DNA from: Vibrio sinaloensis DSM 21326
GTDB taxonomy: Bacteria; Pseudomonadota; Gammaproteobacteria; Enterobacterales; Vibrionaceae
Reading direction: 5' to 3'
NCBI RefSeq assembly: GCF_000189275.1
Contig: NZ_AEVT01000117.1
Coordinates: 151,739 to 215,738, forward strand
Length of the DNA: 64,000 bases
Position 1 is the first letter of the stretch. Each line of letters begins with the position of its first letter. Below are positions 11,446-19,212 of this stretch, one piece after another. The notes under the pieces were generated by a model, which saw only the letters and a program-made list of their open reading frames with translations, did no database searches and was not told where the DNA came from. Position numbers and translations under genes: made by a program.

Positions 11446-11898
11446 ATGATCGTGTTAGAAAGCTTAGAGCAATTCAAAATCGTTTATCGCGATGGCCGTA
11501 AGTGGAACCGCTGTGTTGAAGCGATTGACAACATCGCCAACATCAAAGATGGCGTGATGCATTCAATTGGCGACTCCTTGGTCTACATGATTGAAAACGG
11601 CATTGCTCGCAACAGCGACACTTTTGTCGGAAACCGTCGCTACTTTGATGTGCATTACTACTTATCAGGACGAGAAACCGTAGAGTTCGCCGACAAGTCT
11701 CAACTCACTCAGGTTGATGGCTATCGTGACGAAACCGACCGTGAGTACCTAACTGGCCACGGTGACGTTCGTCAGTTGTGTGAGGGACAAGTGGCGATTT
11801 TCGAAAACGATAAAGCCTACCGATTCCATGGCGATCATCCTGTTCGTAAGGTGGTGCTCAAAGTGACCATTGAAGACGGTTACTTCCTGAACAAGTAA
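11446..11898 (+). CDS. ebgC: evolved beta-galactosidase, beta subunit (YhcH/EbgC family)
   Basis: Small partner subunit required for full EbgA activity in E. coli. The 150 residues have the YhcH/YjgK/YiaL beta-barrel pattern, including FDVHYYLSGRETVEF and the C-terminal HPVRKVVLKV segment, where family members carry metal-binding residues. It starts 3 bases after ebgA stops, which implies translational coupling and near-equimolar synthesis. Confidence 0.93.
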   Translation: MIVLESLEQFKIVYRDGRKWNRCVEAIDNIANIKDGVMHSIGDSLVYMIENGIARNSDTFVGNRRYFDVHYYLSGRETVEFADKSQLTQVDGYRDETDREYLTGHGDVRQLCEGQVAIFENDKAYRFHGDHPVRKVVLKVTIEDGYFLNK

Positions 11899-11926
11899 CA
11901 AAGACATTACTAAAAAAATAATAAGT

Positions 11927-11953
11927 TTGGGCGAGCCATCGTAGCCCGCCCAA
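11927..11953 (+). repeat. intercistronic hairpin between ebgC and the first YgjI-like permease
   Basis: TTGGGCG and CGCCCAA arms, with an inner GC pair region, form a stable hairpin without a following T run. It is more likely an mRNA-stability element that separates ebgC from the permease than a terminator. Confidence 0.45.
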
Positions 11954-11989
11954 CTCCCCCTACAAAACGTGACTCTTCGGAGAGATAAA

Positions 11990-13420
11990 ATGTCTGACAC
12001 CAAACGCAATACCATAGGCAAGTTTGGCTTACTGTCATTAACCTTTGCAGCGGTATTTAGCTTTAATAACGTCATCAATAACAACATCGAGATCGGCTTA
12101 GCCTCCGCACCGATGTTCTTCTTGGCGACTCTGTTTTATTTCATTCCATTTTGCTTAATCATCGCTGAATTTGTTTCCCTCAATAAGGACTCAGAAGCCG
12201 GTGTATATGCTTGGGTGAAAAGCTCACTCGGTGGTCGCTGGGCGTTCATTTCTGCCTACACTTACTGGTTTGTTAACCTATTTTTCTTTACTTCACTATT
12301 ACCGCGCGTCATTGCCTACGCCTCTTATGCCTTCCTTGGCTATGAGTACATCCTGACGCCGTTTGCAACCACAGCGCTGAGTATGATTCTGTTTGCCTTC
12401 GCAACCTATGTCTCGACCAACGGCGCCAAAATGCTGGGCCCAATTACTTCGGTCACCTCATCTTTGATGTTATTGCTGACCATCTCATACATTCTGTTAT
12501 CAGGTGCAGCACTGGTTGGCGGTGTCGAGCCTGCCGACCCAGTCACGGTAGAAGCGATGATTCCTGACTTTAGTTGGGCATTTCTTGGCATTACCACTTG
12601 GATCTTTATGGCAGCGGGCGGTGCAGAATCGGTGGCTGTGTACGTCAATGACGTCAAAGGTGGCTCTAGGTCGTTCGTCAAAGTCATCATCATTGCTGGT
12701 ATCTTTATCGGCGGTCTTTACTCTGTTGCTTCCGTCTTGATCAACGTCTTCGTTTCCAGCAGTGAACTCAAGTACACCGGCGGTTCAGTACAAGTGTTTG
12801 AAGGTTTGGCCAGCTACTTCGGTTTGCCTGAGATACTGATGAATCGTTTTGTGGGCTTGGTTTCCTTTACCGCAATGTTTGGTTCATTACTGATGTGGAC
12901 AGCCACCCCTGTCAAAATCTTCTTCTCTGAAATTCCAGCGGGCATCTTTGGCCAGAAGACCATTGAGCTGAATGAAAATGGCGTCCCTGCGCGCGCAGCA
13001 TGGGTGCAGTACGTCATCGTTTTCCCATTAATGATCATTCCGACTCTGGGCTCAAACACGGCACAAGATCTGATGAATACCGTGATCAACATGACGGCTG
13101 CCGCTTCAATGTTACCACCACTATTCATCATGTTGGCTTACCTCAACCTTCGCCTGAAACTGGATCACCTAGAGCGTGATTTCAAAATGGGTTCACGAAT
13201 GACGGGGATTGCCGCGGTTTCGGTTCTGATCGTTATTTTCACCGTCGGCTTCTTAGCCTCGATGTTCCCAACTGGAGCGGACATCATGACCATCATTTTC
13301 TACAACGTGGGTGGCATCATGATCTTCCTTGGTTTTGCTTGGTGGAAATACAGCCAATACGAGAAATCACTCAACGATGCCGAGCGCTTAGAAGAAGCCG
13401 CTCCAGCCATCGCTAAATAA
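11990..13420 (+). CDS. APC-superfamily permease, YgjI-like (copy 1)
   Basis: Inner-membrane transporter with about 12 hydrophobic segments. The 476-residue length and position downstream of ebgAC match E. coli ygjI, an uncharacterised amino-acid/polyamine/organocation (APC) family member. The ATG at 11990 has CGGAG upstream and gives an N terminus parallel to the following paralogue (NTIGKFGLLSLTFAAVFSF), so it is preferred to a GTG at 11969. The family suggests amino-acid-like substrates; the linkage to ebg suggests a role in galactoside metabolism. The real substrate is unknown. Confidence 0.85.
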   Translation: MSDTKRNTIGKFGLLSLTFAAVFSFNNVINNNIEIGLASAPMFFLATLFYFIPFCLIIAEFVSLNKDSEAGVYAWVKSSLGGRWAFISAYTYWFVNLFFFTSLLPRVIAYASYAFLGYEYILTPFATTALSMILFAFATYVSTNGAKMLGPITSVTSSLMLLLTISYILLSGAALVGGVEPADPVTVEAMIPDFSWAFLGITTWIFMAAGGAESVAVYVNDVKGGSRSFVKVIIIAGIFIGGLYSVASVLINVFVSSSELKYTGGSVQVFEGLASYFGLPEILMNRFVGLVSFTAMFGSLLMWTATPVKIFFSEIPAGIFGQKTIELNENGVPARAAWVQYVIVFPLMIIPTLGSNTAQDLMNTVINMTAAASMLPPLFIMLAYLNLRLKLDHLERDFKMGSRMTGIAAVSVLIVIFTVGFLASMFPTGADIMTIIFYNVGGIMIFLGFAWWKYSQYEKSLNDAERLEEAAPAIAK

Positions 13421-13429
13421 ACACAATTA

Positions 13430-13454
13430 GGCAGAGAGCTTAGTGCTCTCTGCC
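13430..13454 (+). terminator. GC-rich hairpin after the first permease gene
   Basis: GGCAGAGAGC and GCTCTCTGCC form a perfect 10-base-pair stem with a 5-base loop directly after the permease stop. No T run follows, so it may be a weak terminator or a 3'-end stabiliser. Confidence 0.5.
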
Positions 13455-13455
13455 C

Positions 13456-13477
13456 GCTAGACGCCGCGGCGGCTAGC
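13456..13477. repeat. GC-rich 22-base near-palindrome
   Basis: GCTAG and CTAGC flank a CGCCGCGGCG core, with one mismatched pair overall. It abuts the preceding hairpin and may be a protein-binding site or a structured RNA element between the two permease genes. Confidence 0.5.
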
Positions 13478-13480
13478 TGC

Positions 13481-13536
13481 TATACCCAAGTAACCTTCTG
13501 GCACCGTTTCAGGCACCTCCAGGCTACTTAGGTATA
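13481..13536. repeat. 56-base imperfect inverted repeat with TATACC termini
   Basis: The left end TATACCCAAGTAACC is mirrored by the right end, whose complement reads TATACCTAAGTAGCC. The inner part continues to pair with gaps. The TATACCCAAGTA terminus resembles small dispersed palindromic elements common in Vibrio intergenic regions. I saw no second copy in this window. Confidence 0.5.
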
Positions 13537-13581
13537 ACAACACAACATCCCGTCCGATTAGACAAATTAACGGAGGACATC

Positions 13582-15009
13582 ATGTCTGAATCTCTTCGCG
13601 GCACCATAGGCAAATTTGCCTTGCTGTCGATGACGTTTGCTGCCGTATTTAACGTTCGCAACATCGTTAACAACAACATCGAATTGGGGCTAAGCTCCGC
13701 GCCCATTTTCCTATTTGCGACTATCGTTTACTTCATTCCTTTCGTATTTATCATCGCTGAATTCGTCTCTGCCAATAAGAATTCCGAGTCCGGTATGTAC
13801 GACTGGTTGAAAAAACCTTTAGGGACTAAATCGGCCTACTTAGGCTCGTTTCTGTATTGGTTTGTGAACCTGTTTTGGTTCGTCTCTCTGTTGCCGAATG
13901 TCATTGCCTACGCGTCTTACGCCATGCTGGGTTATGAATACACCTTCTCGCCAATGGTGACCTCCATTATCTCTATCGTGTTATTCGCCGCAGCCACTCA
14001 TATCTCGACCAAAGGTGCGAGTTGGCTGGGTAAGATTTCTGAAATCGTCGCTTACGGTGTATTTGCTCTGTTCGCTATTTATGTTCTAGGGGCATTGATG
14101 GCACTCGGTGGCGGTGAGTACGTGCCAGCAGAACCCATCACCTTAGAAGCCATGAGCCCAACCATTAACTGGGCGACACTCGGTATTATGTGCTGGATCT
14201 TCCAAGCTGCTGGTGGCGCTGAGACCGCAGCAGCCTACCTAAAAGACGTGAAAGGTGGGCAGAAAGCCTTTATTAAAGTGATCATCATGGCCGGTATCTT
14301 GATTGGTGCGATGTACGCATTAGGCTCATTGCTGGTTAACGTATTTGTTCCTCGCGAGGAGCTAACCTACGCAGGCGGTATGGTTGAGATCTTCACGGGC
14401 ATGGCGCAATACTTCGAAGTTTCGACCTTAATGGTGGGACGCTTTGTCGGTATTGTGTTGTTTATTGCTATGTTTGGTTCGATGATGATGTGGACCGCAG
14501 CACCGGTAAAGATCCACTTCTCAGAAATTCCAAAAGGGGTCTACGGTGAGAAAACGACCGAGCTCAATGAACATGGGGTACCAGTCCGCGCTGCGTGGTG
14601 GCAGTTTGCGTTCGTCGTCGTGATGCTCATTGTCAACGGCTTTGGCTCTGAATCCGTTCAAGACATGATGAATCAGGCGATCAACCTAACCGCTGGCACC
14701 GCCATGCTGCCACCGATCTTTATTATGGTCGCGTACTTCATTTTCCGTTTAAGGCATGATGATACCCCGCGCGACTTCCGCATGGGATCGCGCAAGTTTG
14801 GTATGGGCGTAGTCTCTGTACTGATCACCATATTTGTCGTGAGCATGACGGCTTCGGCATTCCCAACTGGGGTGAATTTAGTGCGCGCCTTCTTCATCAA
14901 TGTGTTTATGACCGCTGTGTTCTCTGGCTTGGCTTGGTGGTGGATCTCTCGCTTTGAAAAAAAGCAGCAGCGCAAAAGCGCTGAGTTACACCAGGTGACC
15001 GAATCTTAA
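13582..15009 (+). CDS. APC-superfamily permease, YgjI-like (copy 2)
   Basis: Paralogue of the preceding permease, 475 residues and about 12 membrane segments. It shares the N-terminal TIGKFALLSMTFAAVFN pattern, the INNNIEIGL-like segment, the SAPVKIHFSEIP region and the PTGV-type C-terminal loop. GGAGG lies close upstream of the ATG. The two copies are clearly homologous but diverged along their whole length, so the duplication is old and the substrates may differ. A bidirectional terminator follows. Confidence 0.85.
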   Translation: MSESLRGTIGKFALLSMTFAAVFNVRNIVNNNIELGLSSAPIFLFATIVYFIPFVFIIAEFVSANKNSESGMYDWLKKPLGTKSAYLGSFLYWFVNLFWFVSLLPNVIAYASYAMLGYEYTFSPMVTSIISIVLFAAATHISTKGASWLGKISEIVAYGVFALFAIYVLGALMALGGGEYVPAEPITLEAMSPTINWATLGIMCWIFQAAGGAETAAAYLKDVKGGQKAFIKVIIMAGILIGAMYALGSLLVNVFVPREELTYAGGMVEIFTGMAQYFEVSTLMVGRFVGIVLFIAMFGSMMMWTAAPVKIHFSEIPKGVYGEKTTELNEHGVPVRAAWWQFAFVVVMLIVNGFGSESVQDMMNQAINLTAGTAMLPPIFIMVAYFIFRLRHDDTPRDFRMGSRKFGMGVVSVLITIFVVSMTASAFPTGVNLVRAFFINVFMTAVFSGLAWWWISRFEKKQQRKSAELHQVTES

Positions 15010-15021
15010 GCGTTGAACCCA

Positions 15022-15055
15022 AAAGCCCTGAAGTTTCCTTCAGGGCTTTGTTTTT
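15022..15055. terminator. bidirectional terminator between permease 2 and the TetR gene
   Basis: AAAGCCCTGAAG and CTTCAGGGCTTT pair around TTTC and end in a T run on the plus strand. The AAAA before the first arm gives a shorter T run on the minus strand. It separates two convergent genes. Confidence 0.85.
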
Positions 15056-15665
15056 ATGCTCGGTACTGGCTCATAAACAAACGGGCGGACTGCTCTGCAA
15101 GCGTTCGCCCCTCTTCAGCGGTTAAGCTCGGTTTTAACCCCATCAGCTGTGGCCAAAATGCACTGCCTTTGACTAAGCTATGCAGCTGGACGCTTGCGAC
15201 CATGATGTCGTCCATCACTAAGGTTTGCTTTTCTTGCTGCTCCGTTAACCAGCGAAATAGCGCGGTCTCTTGCTTAGACATTTTCGCTTCTTGCTGTTTA
15301 AGCTCTTCAGGCTTGTAGAAAAAGTACCCCAACGCCACTTTTGCCAGCTCAATATAATGAGCATCACTGACGACCTTAATCTCACTTTCCAACAACGCGA
15401 TCAACTGCTGCTCCAGCTCGAGAGTGGCCAATCCAGCCACTTCATGATCTTCCATTGCCGTGCGCCAAAGCTCAGATAGCAACTCCATGACAATCGCTTC
15501 TTTCGATTCGAAGTGGTTGTATACCGTTCGCTTGGAGACTTCGGCCATCGCAGACAACTTATCCATACTGGTGTTTTGTACGCCAAACTCCTGAAATGCG
15601 CGTTTAGCCGCTAACAAAATTGCTTCACGCTTTATTTCACTACGGCCTTTCTTTCTTACTTTCAT
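15054..15665 (-). CDS. TetR-family transcriptional regulator
   Basis: Ligand-responsive repressor with 203 residues. The N-terminal TetR helix-turn-helix (about residues 12-58) includes the diagnostic MAEVSKRTVYNHFESKEAIV, followed by an all-helical ligand domain. It is divergent from the metallo-hydrolase gene, and the 109-base gap between them contains a 23-base inverted repeat (15738-15760) and a repeated AGTTTACTT. The simplest model is self-repression plus repression of the metallo-hydrolase/DUF5329 pair. Confidence 0.88.
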   Translation of the reverse strand: MKVRKKGRSEIKREAILLAAKRAFQEFGVQNTSMDKLSAMAEVSKRTVYNHFESKEAIVMELLSELWRTAMEDHEVAGLATLELEQQLIALLESEIKVVSDAHYIELAKVALGYFFYKPEELKQQEAKMSKQETALFRWLTEQQEKQTLVMDDIMVASVQLHSLVKGSAFWPQLMGLKPSLTAEEGRTLAEQSARLFMSQYRA

Positions 15666-15737
15666 AGGGTTAACGATCCAACCTAAATTTACTGAGATCT
15701 ATTTTACACTAAGCAGTTTACTTTTAAAGCTCGACGT

Positions 15738-15760
15738 GTAAACTACACCGTATAGTTTAC
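15738..15760. promoter_or_regulatory. probable TetR-regulator operator
   Basis: GTAAACT and AGTTTAC are perfect inverted arms separated by nine bases. A second palindrome, GTGTA-AAC-TACAC, overlaps the left arm (15736-15748). AGTTTACTT also occurs at 15715-15723. The site ends about 14 bases before the metallo-hydrolase start, so bound protein would block its promoter. Confidence 0.6.
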
Positions 15761-15774
15761 TTAAGGACTACAGT

Positions 15775-16830
15775 ATGAAACATGCGGTTTTAGCCACTTT
15801 AGGAGTGATTATTATGACAACCTCTATTCTCTCTTGCTCTAGCTCCGATAAGGCTGCCGAAAAGCAATACCCAGAAAAGTTCGCCAATACAGAACTGGAA
15901 TACAAAAGCGGCTTCGGCGACATTATTAAAATAGCAAAATCTTACTTCACAACCGAACGGCTAAACCCGACGCCAACATTTGAGTTGCCAGTACATGCTA
16001 TTGATGCCGCACAACTACTCGACGAACAGCAAGATGTGCTATACCGCCTAGGTCATTCAACGATTGCAATGAAAATCGACCAACAATTGATCCTTACCGA
16101 TCCGGTATTTAGCGATCGTGCCTCACCAGTTCAATGGGTTGGACCAAAGCGATTCCATCAACCACCGATTTCATTGCAGGCGCTACCGAATATCAACGTA
16201 GTGGTCATCAGCCACGATCACTATGACCATTTGGATAAAGCCTCTATTCAAGCATTAGCCAACAAAGTGGATCGCTTTCTAGTCCCACTAAAAATAGGGC
16301 CAATGCTGACGCAGTGGGGCGTTGCGGACGAAAAAGTCATCGAGCTTGATTGGTGGCAGTCGTACAACCACAACGGCATCGAATTTGTACTTACCCCAAC
16401 CCAGCACTTCTCTGGTCGCGGATTAACGGATCGTGATGGGACTTTGTGGGGGAGCTGGGTCATTACTGGTCAACAGCACAACGTCTTCTTTAGTGGCGAC
16501 TCTGGTTACTTTTCTGGATTTAAAGAAATTGGTGACAAATACGGCCCGTTCGACTTCACCATGATCGAGACCGGCGCATACAATTCTTTGTGGGCGGACA
16601 TCCATATGTTCCCTGAGCAGAGCGTACAAGCTCACATTGACCTGCAAGGTAAAGTGATGATGCCTATCCACAATAGTACCTTTGATTTGGCGATGCATGA
16701 CTGGAATGAACCGATGCAGAAAGCAATGGAAATCAGTCAAGAGCGCGACGTCACCATGGTGAGCCCGGAAATTGGCCAGCGAGTGGAACTTGGTCAGCCA
16801 TTGGAACTCAAACCTTGGTGGAACCTGTAA
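15775..16830 (+). CDS. metallo-beta-lactamase-fold hydrolase lipoprotein (NAPE-PLD/RomA-like)
   Basis: Exported lipoprotein: an N-terminal hydrophobic stretch ends in a lipobox (SILSC), placing the enzyme on the periplasmic side of a membrane. The metal-binding motif is HDHYDHLD (about residue 145), with later conserved histidines in TPTQHFSGRG and a GDSGYF motif. The family (UlaG/RomA/NAPE-hydrolysing phospholipase D-like) includes phosphodiesterases acting on lipid or phosphate esters. The substrate here is unknown. It is probably controlled by the divergent TetR gene and forms a unit with the DUF5329 gene 22 bases downstream. Confidence 0.85.
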   Translation: MKHAVLATLGVIIMTTSILSCSSSDKAAEKQYPEKFANTELEYKSGFGDIIKIAKSYFTTERLNPTPTFELPVHAIDAAQLLDEQQDVLYRLGHSTIAMKIDQQLILTDPVFSDRASPVQWVGPKRFHQPPISLQALPNINVVVISHDHYDHLDKASIQALANKVDRFLVPLKIGPMLTQWGVADEKVIELDWWQSYNHNGIEFVLTPTQHFSGRGLTDRDGTLWGSWVITGQQHNVFFSGDSGYFSGFKEIGDKYGPFDFTMIETGAYNSLWADIHMFPEQSVQAHIDLQGKVMMPIHNSTFDLAMHDWNEPMQKAMEISQERDVTMVSPEIGQRVELGQPLELKPWWNL

Positions 16831-16852
16831 ATAGCTCGAATTAAGGGGAGAT

Positions 16853-17191
16853 ATGATGAGACCAAGCTACCTACTGCTATTCATTGGGTTGGCGTTACCT
16901 GCCTACGCCAACCTAGAGCAGGAAGTCACTCGTTTGATTGATAACATCGAACAATCATCATGTACCTTTTACCGCAATGGAAAAGCGTACTCCCCACTTG
17001 AAGCTGCCGAGCACATAGCGAACAAATGGGATTACGCCAAAGACGACGTTGATAACCTCGACACCTTTATCCGAGAAGTGGCTTCAAAAAGTTGGTTTAC
17101 AGGGAAACCCTACATGGTCGAATGTGCGGATAAACAACTCACCAGCCAAGAGTGGCTGCTTGAGTTGGCTCACTCTTCCTCTGCTCAATAA
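16853..17191 (+). CDS. DUF5329 periplasmic protein (YfeK-like)
   Basis: A 112-residue secreted protein: the N-terminal signal peptide ends near ALPAYA. The mature part has the DUF5329 pattern CTFYRNGKAYSPLEAAEHI and FTGKPYMVEC, as in E. coli YfeK. Two mature cysteines, in the CTF and VEC segments, could form a disulfide. Function is unknown. It is co-oriented with, and 22 bases after, the metallo-hydrolase gene and is followed by a terminator, so the two form one unit. A second ATG at 16856 is equally possible. Confidence 0.8.
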   Translation: MMRPSYLLLFIGLALPAYANLEQEVTRLIDNIEQSSCTFYRNGKAYSPLEAAEHIANKWDYAKDDVDNLDTFIREVASKSWFTGKPYMVECADKQLTSQEWLLELAHSSSAQ

Positions 17192-17224
17192 GCGCACCTT
17201 AACAACCTCGCCCCCTCAACAGCC

Positions 17225-17250
17225 AAGCACCCTCGCGGTGCTTTTTATTT
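17225..17250 (+). terminator. terminator after the DUF5329 gene
   Basis: AAGCACC pairs with GGTGCTT around a 5-base loop and is followed by TTTATTT, giving a normal factor-independent terminator. Confidence 0.8.
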
Positions 17251-17404
17251 ATCGCTCGACTAACTTCGACCTGCAAGAATAGAAAACCGTCCTCTGGGAT
17301 CATTCACTTCTATTTATCCAAGCTATAGTTATGCTCGTCTATTGACAGAGTTTGCTGGTGGCCACCGCATCTATCTACCAATCAAAATGATAAGGTTTAA
17401 TCCG

Positions 17405-18313
17405 ATGATGAAGTTAGATTCGTTGGCGCCTGTGCTGTTTCTGATCATGTGGAGCAGTGGTGCTGTTATTGTCAAACTTGGCTTGCAATTTTCCTCCGAA
17501 TGGAGCTTTCTGGCGATGCGAGCGACGCTTTCGTTAGTTTGTGTCATTGCACTTTGCCTCATCGCGAAGCGCTACTTTAAACAAGTCTTCGCAACACCAA
17601 ACCGAGCGCAACTGACTAGGGTATTGACTGTCGGTCTACTGCTGCAAGTGCTCTACCTCACTTTCTATATTTTAGCGATTGCATCTGGCATGTCCCCAGG
17701 CCTAGTCACTCTGGTGCTCGGCATCCAGCCACTGATTACGCCAATGATCTGCAAACAGCCTATTGGCGCGAACAAATGCGCCTTACTCGGGCTCGGTTTC
17801 GCGGGGTTGTTTGTAGCCATATTTGGTGCGCAAAGCGTTGATAACATTGAGTGGCATGGCATTCTCTTTTCTGTGTTAGCTCTCTTATCGCTGACGATGG
17901 GGACCATAAAACAGGCCAAGGTTAACCTACCTTCGCTTCAAGCCATGATGTATCAATGCCTTCTTGCCAGTGCGGTATTTATCTTGGTGAGCATAAATGT
18001 GGATGGGCATGTGAATTGGCAGCCTGAGCTACTCTTTTCTGTCGGATGGATGAGCTTAGTGGTTTCGGTTGGCGCACTCCTGCTACTGATGTACATGGTC
18101 AAGCGCGAAAGTTCAGACAAAGTAAGTGTTTTGTTCTACGCCATCCCTATGGTGACCTACTTGTTTGATCACCTCTTGTTTGGCACAACGCTGAGTTTCA
18201 CCACCTTAGTCGGAATGGTGATGGTGGCTATCTGCGTCTTACTTTACCGACGTCAGCCCACCACTAATTCTGAAGCCGAAAACTCTTCGGTGTTGCCGCA
18301 AAATAACCGCTAA
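17405..18313 (+). CDS. EamA/DMT-family transporter
   Basis: Inner-membrane protein of about 302 residues with ten predicted hydrophobic helices in two EamA repeats, of the drug/metabolite transporter superfamily. It starts near APVLFLIMWSSGAVIVKLGL. The ATG at 17405 (or 17408) has AAGG about nine bases upstream; the upstream TTG and ATG starts would add a non-hydrophobic leader. Its last 50 bases overlap the convergent AraC gene. Exported substrate unknown. Confidence 0.85.
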   Translation: MMKLDSLAPVLFLIMWSSGAVIVKLGLQFSSEWSFLAMRATLSLVCVIALCLIAKRYFKQVFATPNRAQLTRVLTVGLLLQVLYLTFYILAIASGMSPGLVTLVLGIQPLITPMICKQPIGANKCALLGLGFAGLFVAIFGAQSVDNIEWHGILFSVLALLSLTMGTIKQAKVNLPSLQAMMYQCLLASAVFILVSINVDGHVNWQPELLFSVGWMSLVVSVGALLLLMYMVKRESSDKVSVLFYAIPMVTYLFDHLLFGTTLSFTTLVGMVMVAICVLLYRRQPTTNSEAENSSVLPQNNR

Positions 18314-18977
18314 AACTGCGAGTAAAAGAAGAGGGGTTACTAAAGCCCACTTCTTCGGCAATCCGGCTTATCGGCATATCCGTGTTAGTCAGTAAGGTGC
18401 GTGCTTTCTCCATTCTTAGCTTAGCTAAGTACTTAAGCGGGGAGAGCTGCACCTCTTTACTGAACAGATGCTTAAACTGCGTAGCACTTAGGCAGGCCAC
18501 TTGGGCAAGCTCTTCTATCGAATGATTCTTGGCGATGTCTTGATGCATGTATTGCACGACGTTTTTGATTCGAACGTCCATCTTACTGCTATGACATTGG
18601 CGTGAGAGAAGCTCAAACAGCAAGCCAAGCATATTCTCTTCCATCTCATCTGTGACGCTATGCTCCAACTGCGCTTCCATAAAGCTCACGTACTGATGTG
18701 TGGCTGCGTCCAGTGCAAGAATAGGCGATGCCAATAACATTAAGGCACTGGGCAACTCATCCACATCAATGACCAAAAAGCGAAAATCTTCGCGGGCACG
18801 AAACTCGTGGTAACAGCCGGCGGGAATAACCACACAATCGCCATAAGAGACGGTAGCGGCTTCCCCTTCTAAGGTTAAATCAATATAACCGCGAACTGGC
18901 AGCAGGACTTGATGATGTGAATGGCTATGACCATCAGCCGCTCGACTGTACGCTCTAACGGTAATTTTACTGCTCAT
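18264..18977 (-). CDS. AraC-family regulator with cupin-type sensor domain
   Basis: A 237-residue regulator. The N-terminal half has a cupin-like pattern (SHSHHQVLLPVRGYIDLTLEG, then a CVVIPAGCYHEF segment). The C-terminal half is an AraC DNA-binding domain with two helix-turn-helix units (EELAQVACLSATQFKHLFS and ISRIAEEVGFSNPSSFTRSF). It is divergent from the GH63 gene across 235 bases and overlaps the DMT transporter gene tail to tail by 50 bases. Either neighbour may be its target. Confidence 0.88.
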   Translation of the reverse strand: MSSKITVRAYSRAADGHSHSHHQVLLPVRGYIDLTLEGEAATVSYGDCVVIPAGCYHEFRAREDFRFLVIDVDELPSALMLLASPILALDAATHQYVSFMEAQLEHSVTDEMEENMLGLLFELLSRQCHSSKMDVRIKNVVQYMHQDIAKNHSIEELAQVACLSATQFKHLFSKEVQLSPLKYLAKLRMEKARTLLTNTDMPISRIAEEVGFSNPSSFTRSFSGYFAATPKSFRLQN

Positions 18978-19077
18978 CCTTGGCCCTTTTGATTGATCCT
19001 TTCTCGCTACTCTAACACACGTAATTCTTTCTCTGCTAACGGACTGATCCTGAGCTAAATTATCAAAAAACCTAAAG

Positions 19078-19089
19078 GTAAAATTTTAC
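19078..19089. promoter_or_regulatory. GTAAAATTTTAC palindrome upstream of the GH63 gene
   Basis: Perfect 12-base palindrome in an AT-rich promoter region, about 124 bases before the GH63 start. Its arms (GTAAAA/TTTTAC) match the core arms of the ebgA palindrome at 8250-8268, except for the missing central base. It may be a weak EbgR-type site, or an AT-rich coincidence. Confidence 0.35.
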
Positions 19090-19212
19090 TTAAATTAGAT
19101 CACATATTTTTAGTTAATTATTTTACTCATTATTTGTAGTCACTAAGATCAGACCCAAAGCACTCAGCCCCCAGTGTGCTGCCATTGCCGTTAAACTTTT
19201 AAGAGAATAACC

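Noticed and set aside
13481..13536. Insertion sequence or integron element
   Set aside because: Only a 56-base inverted repeat is present, with no transposase, no target duplication that I can define and no attC structure.
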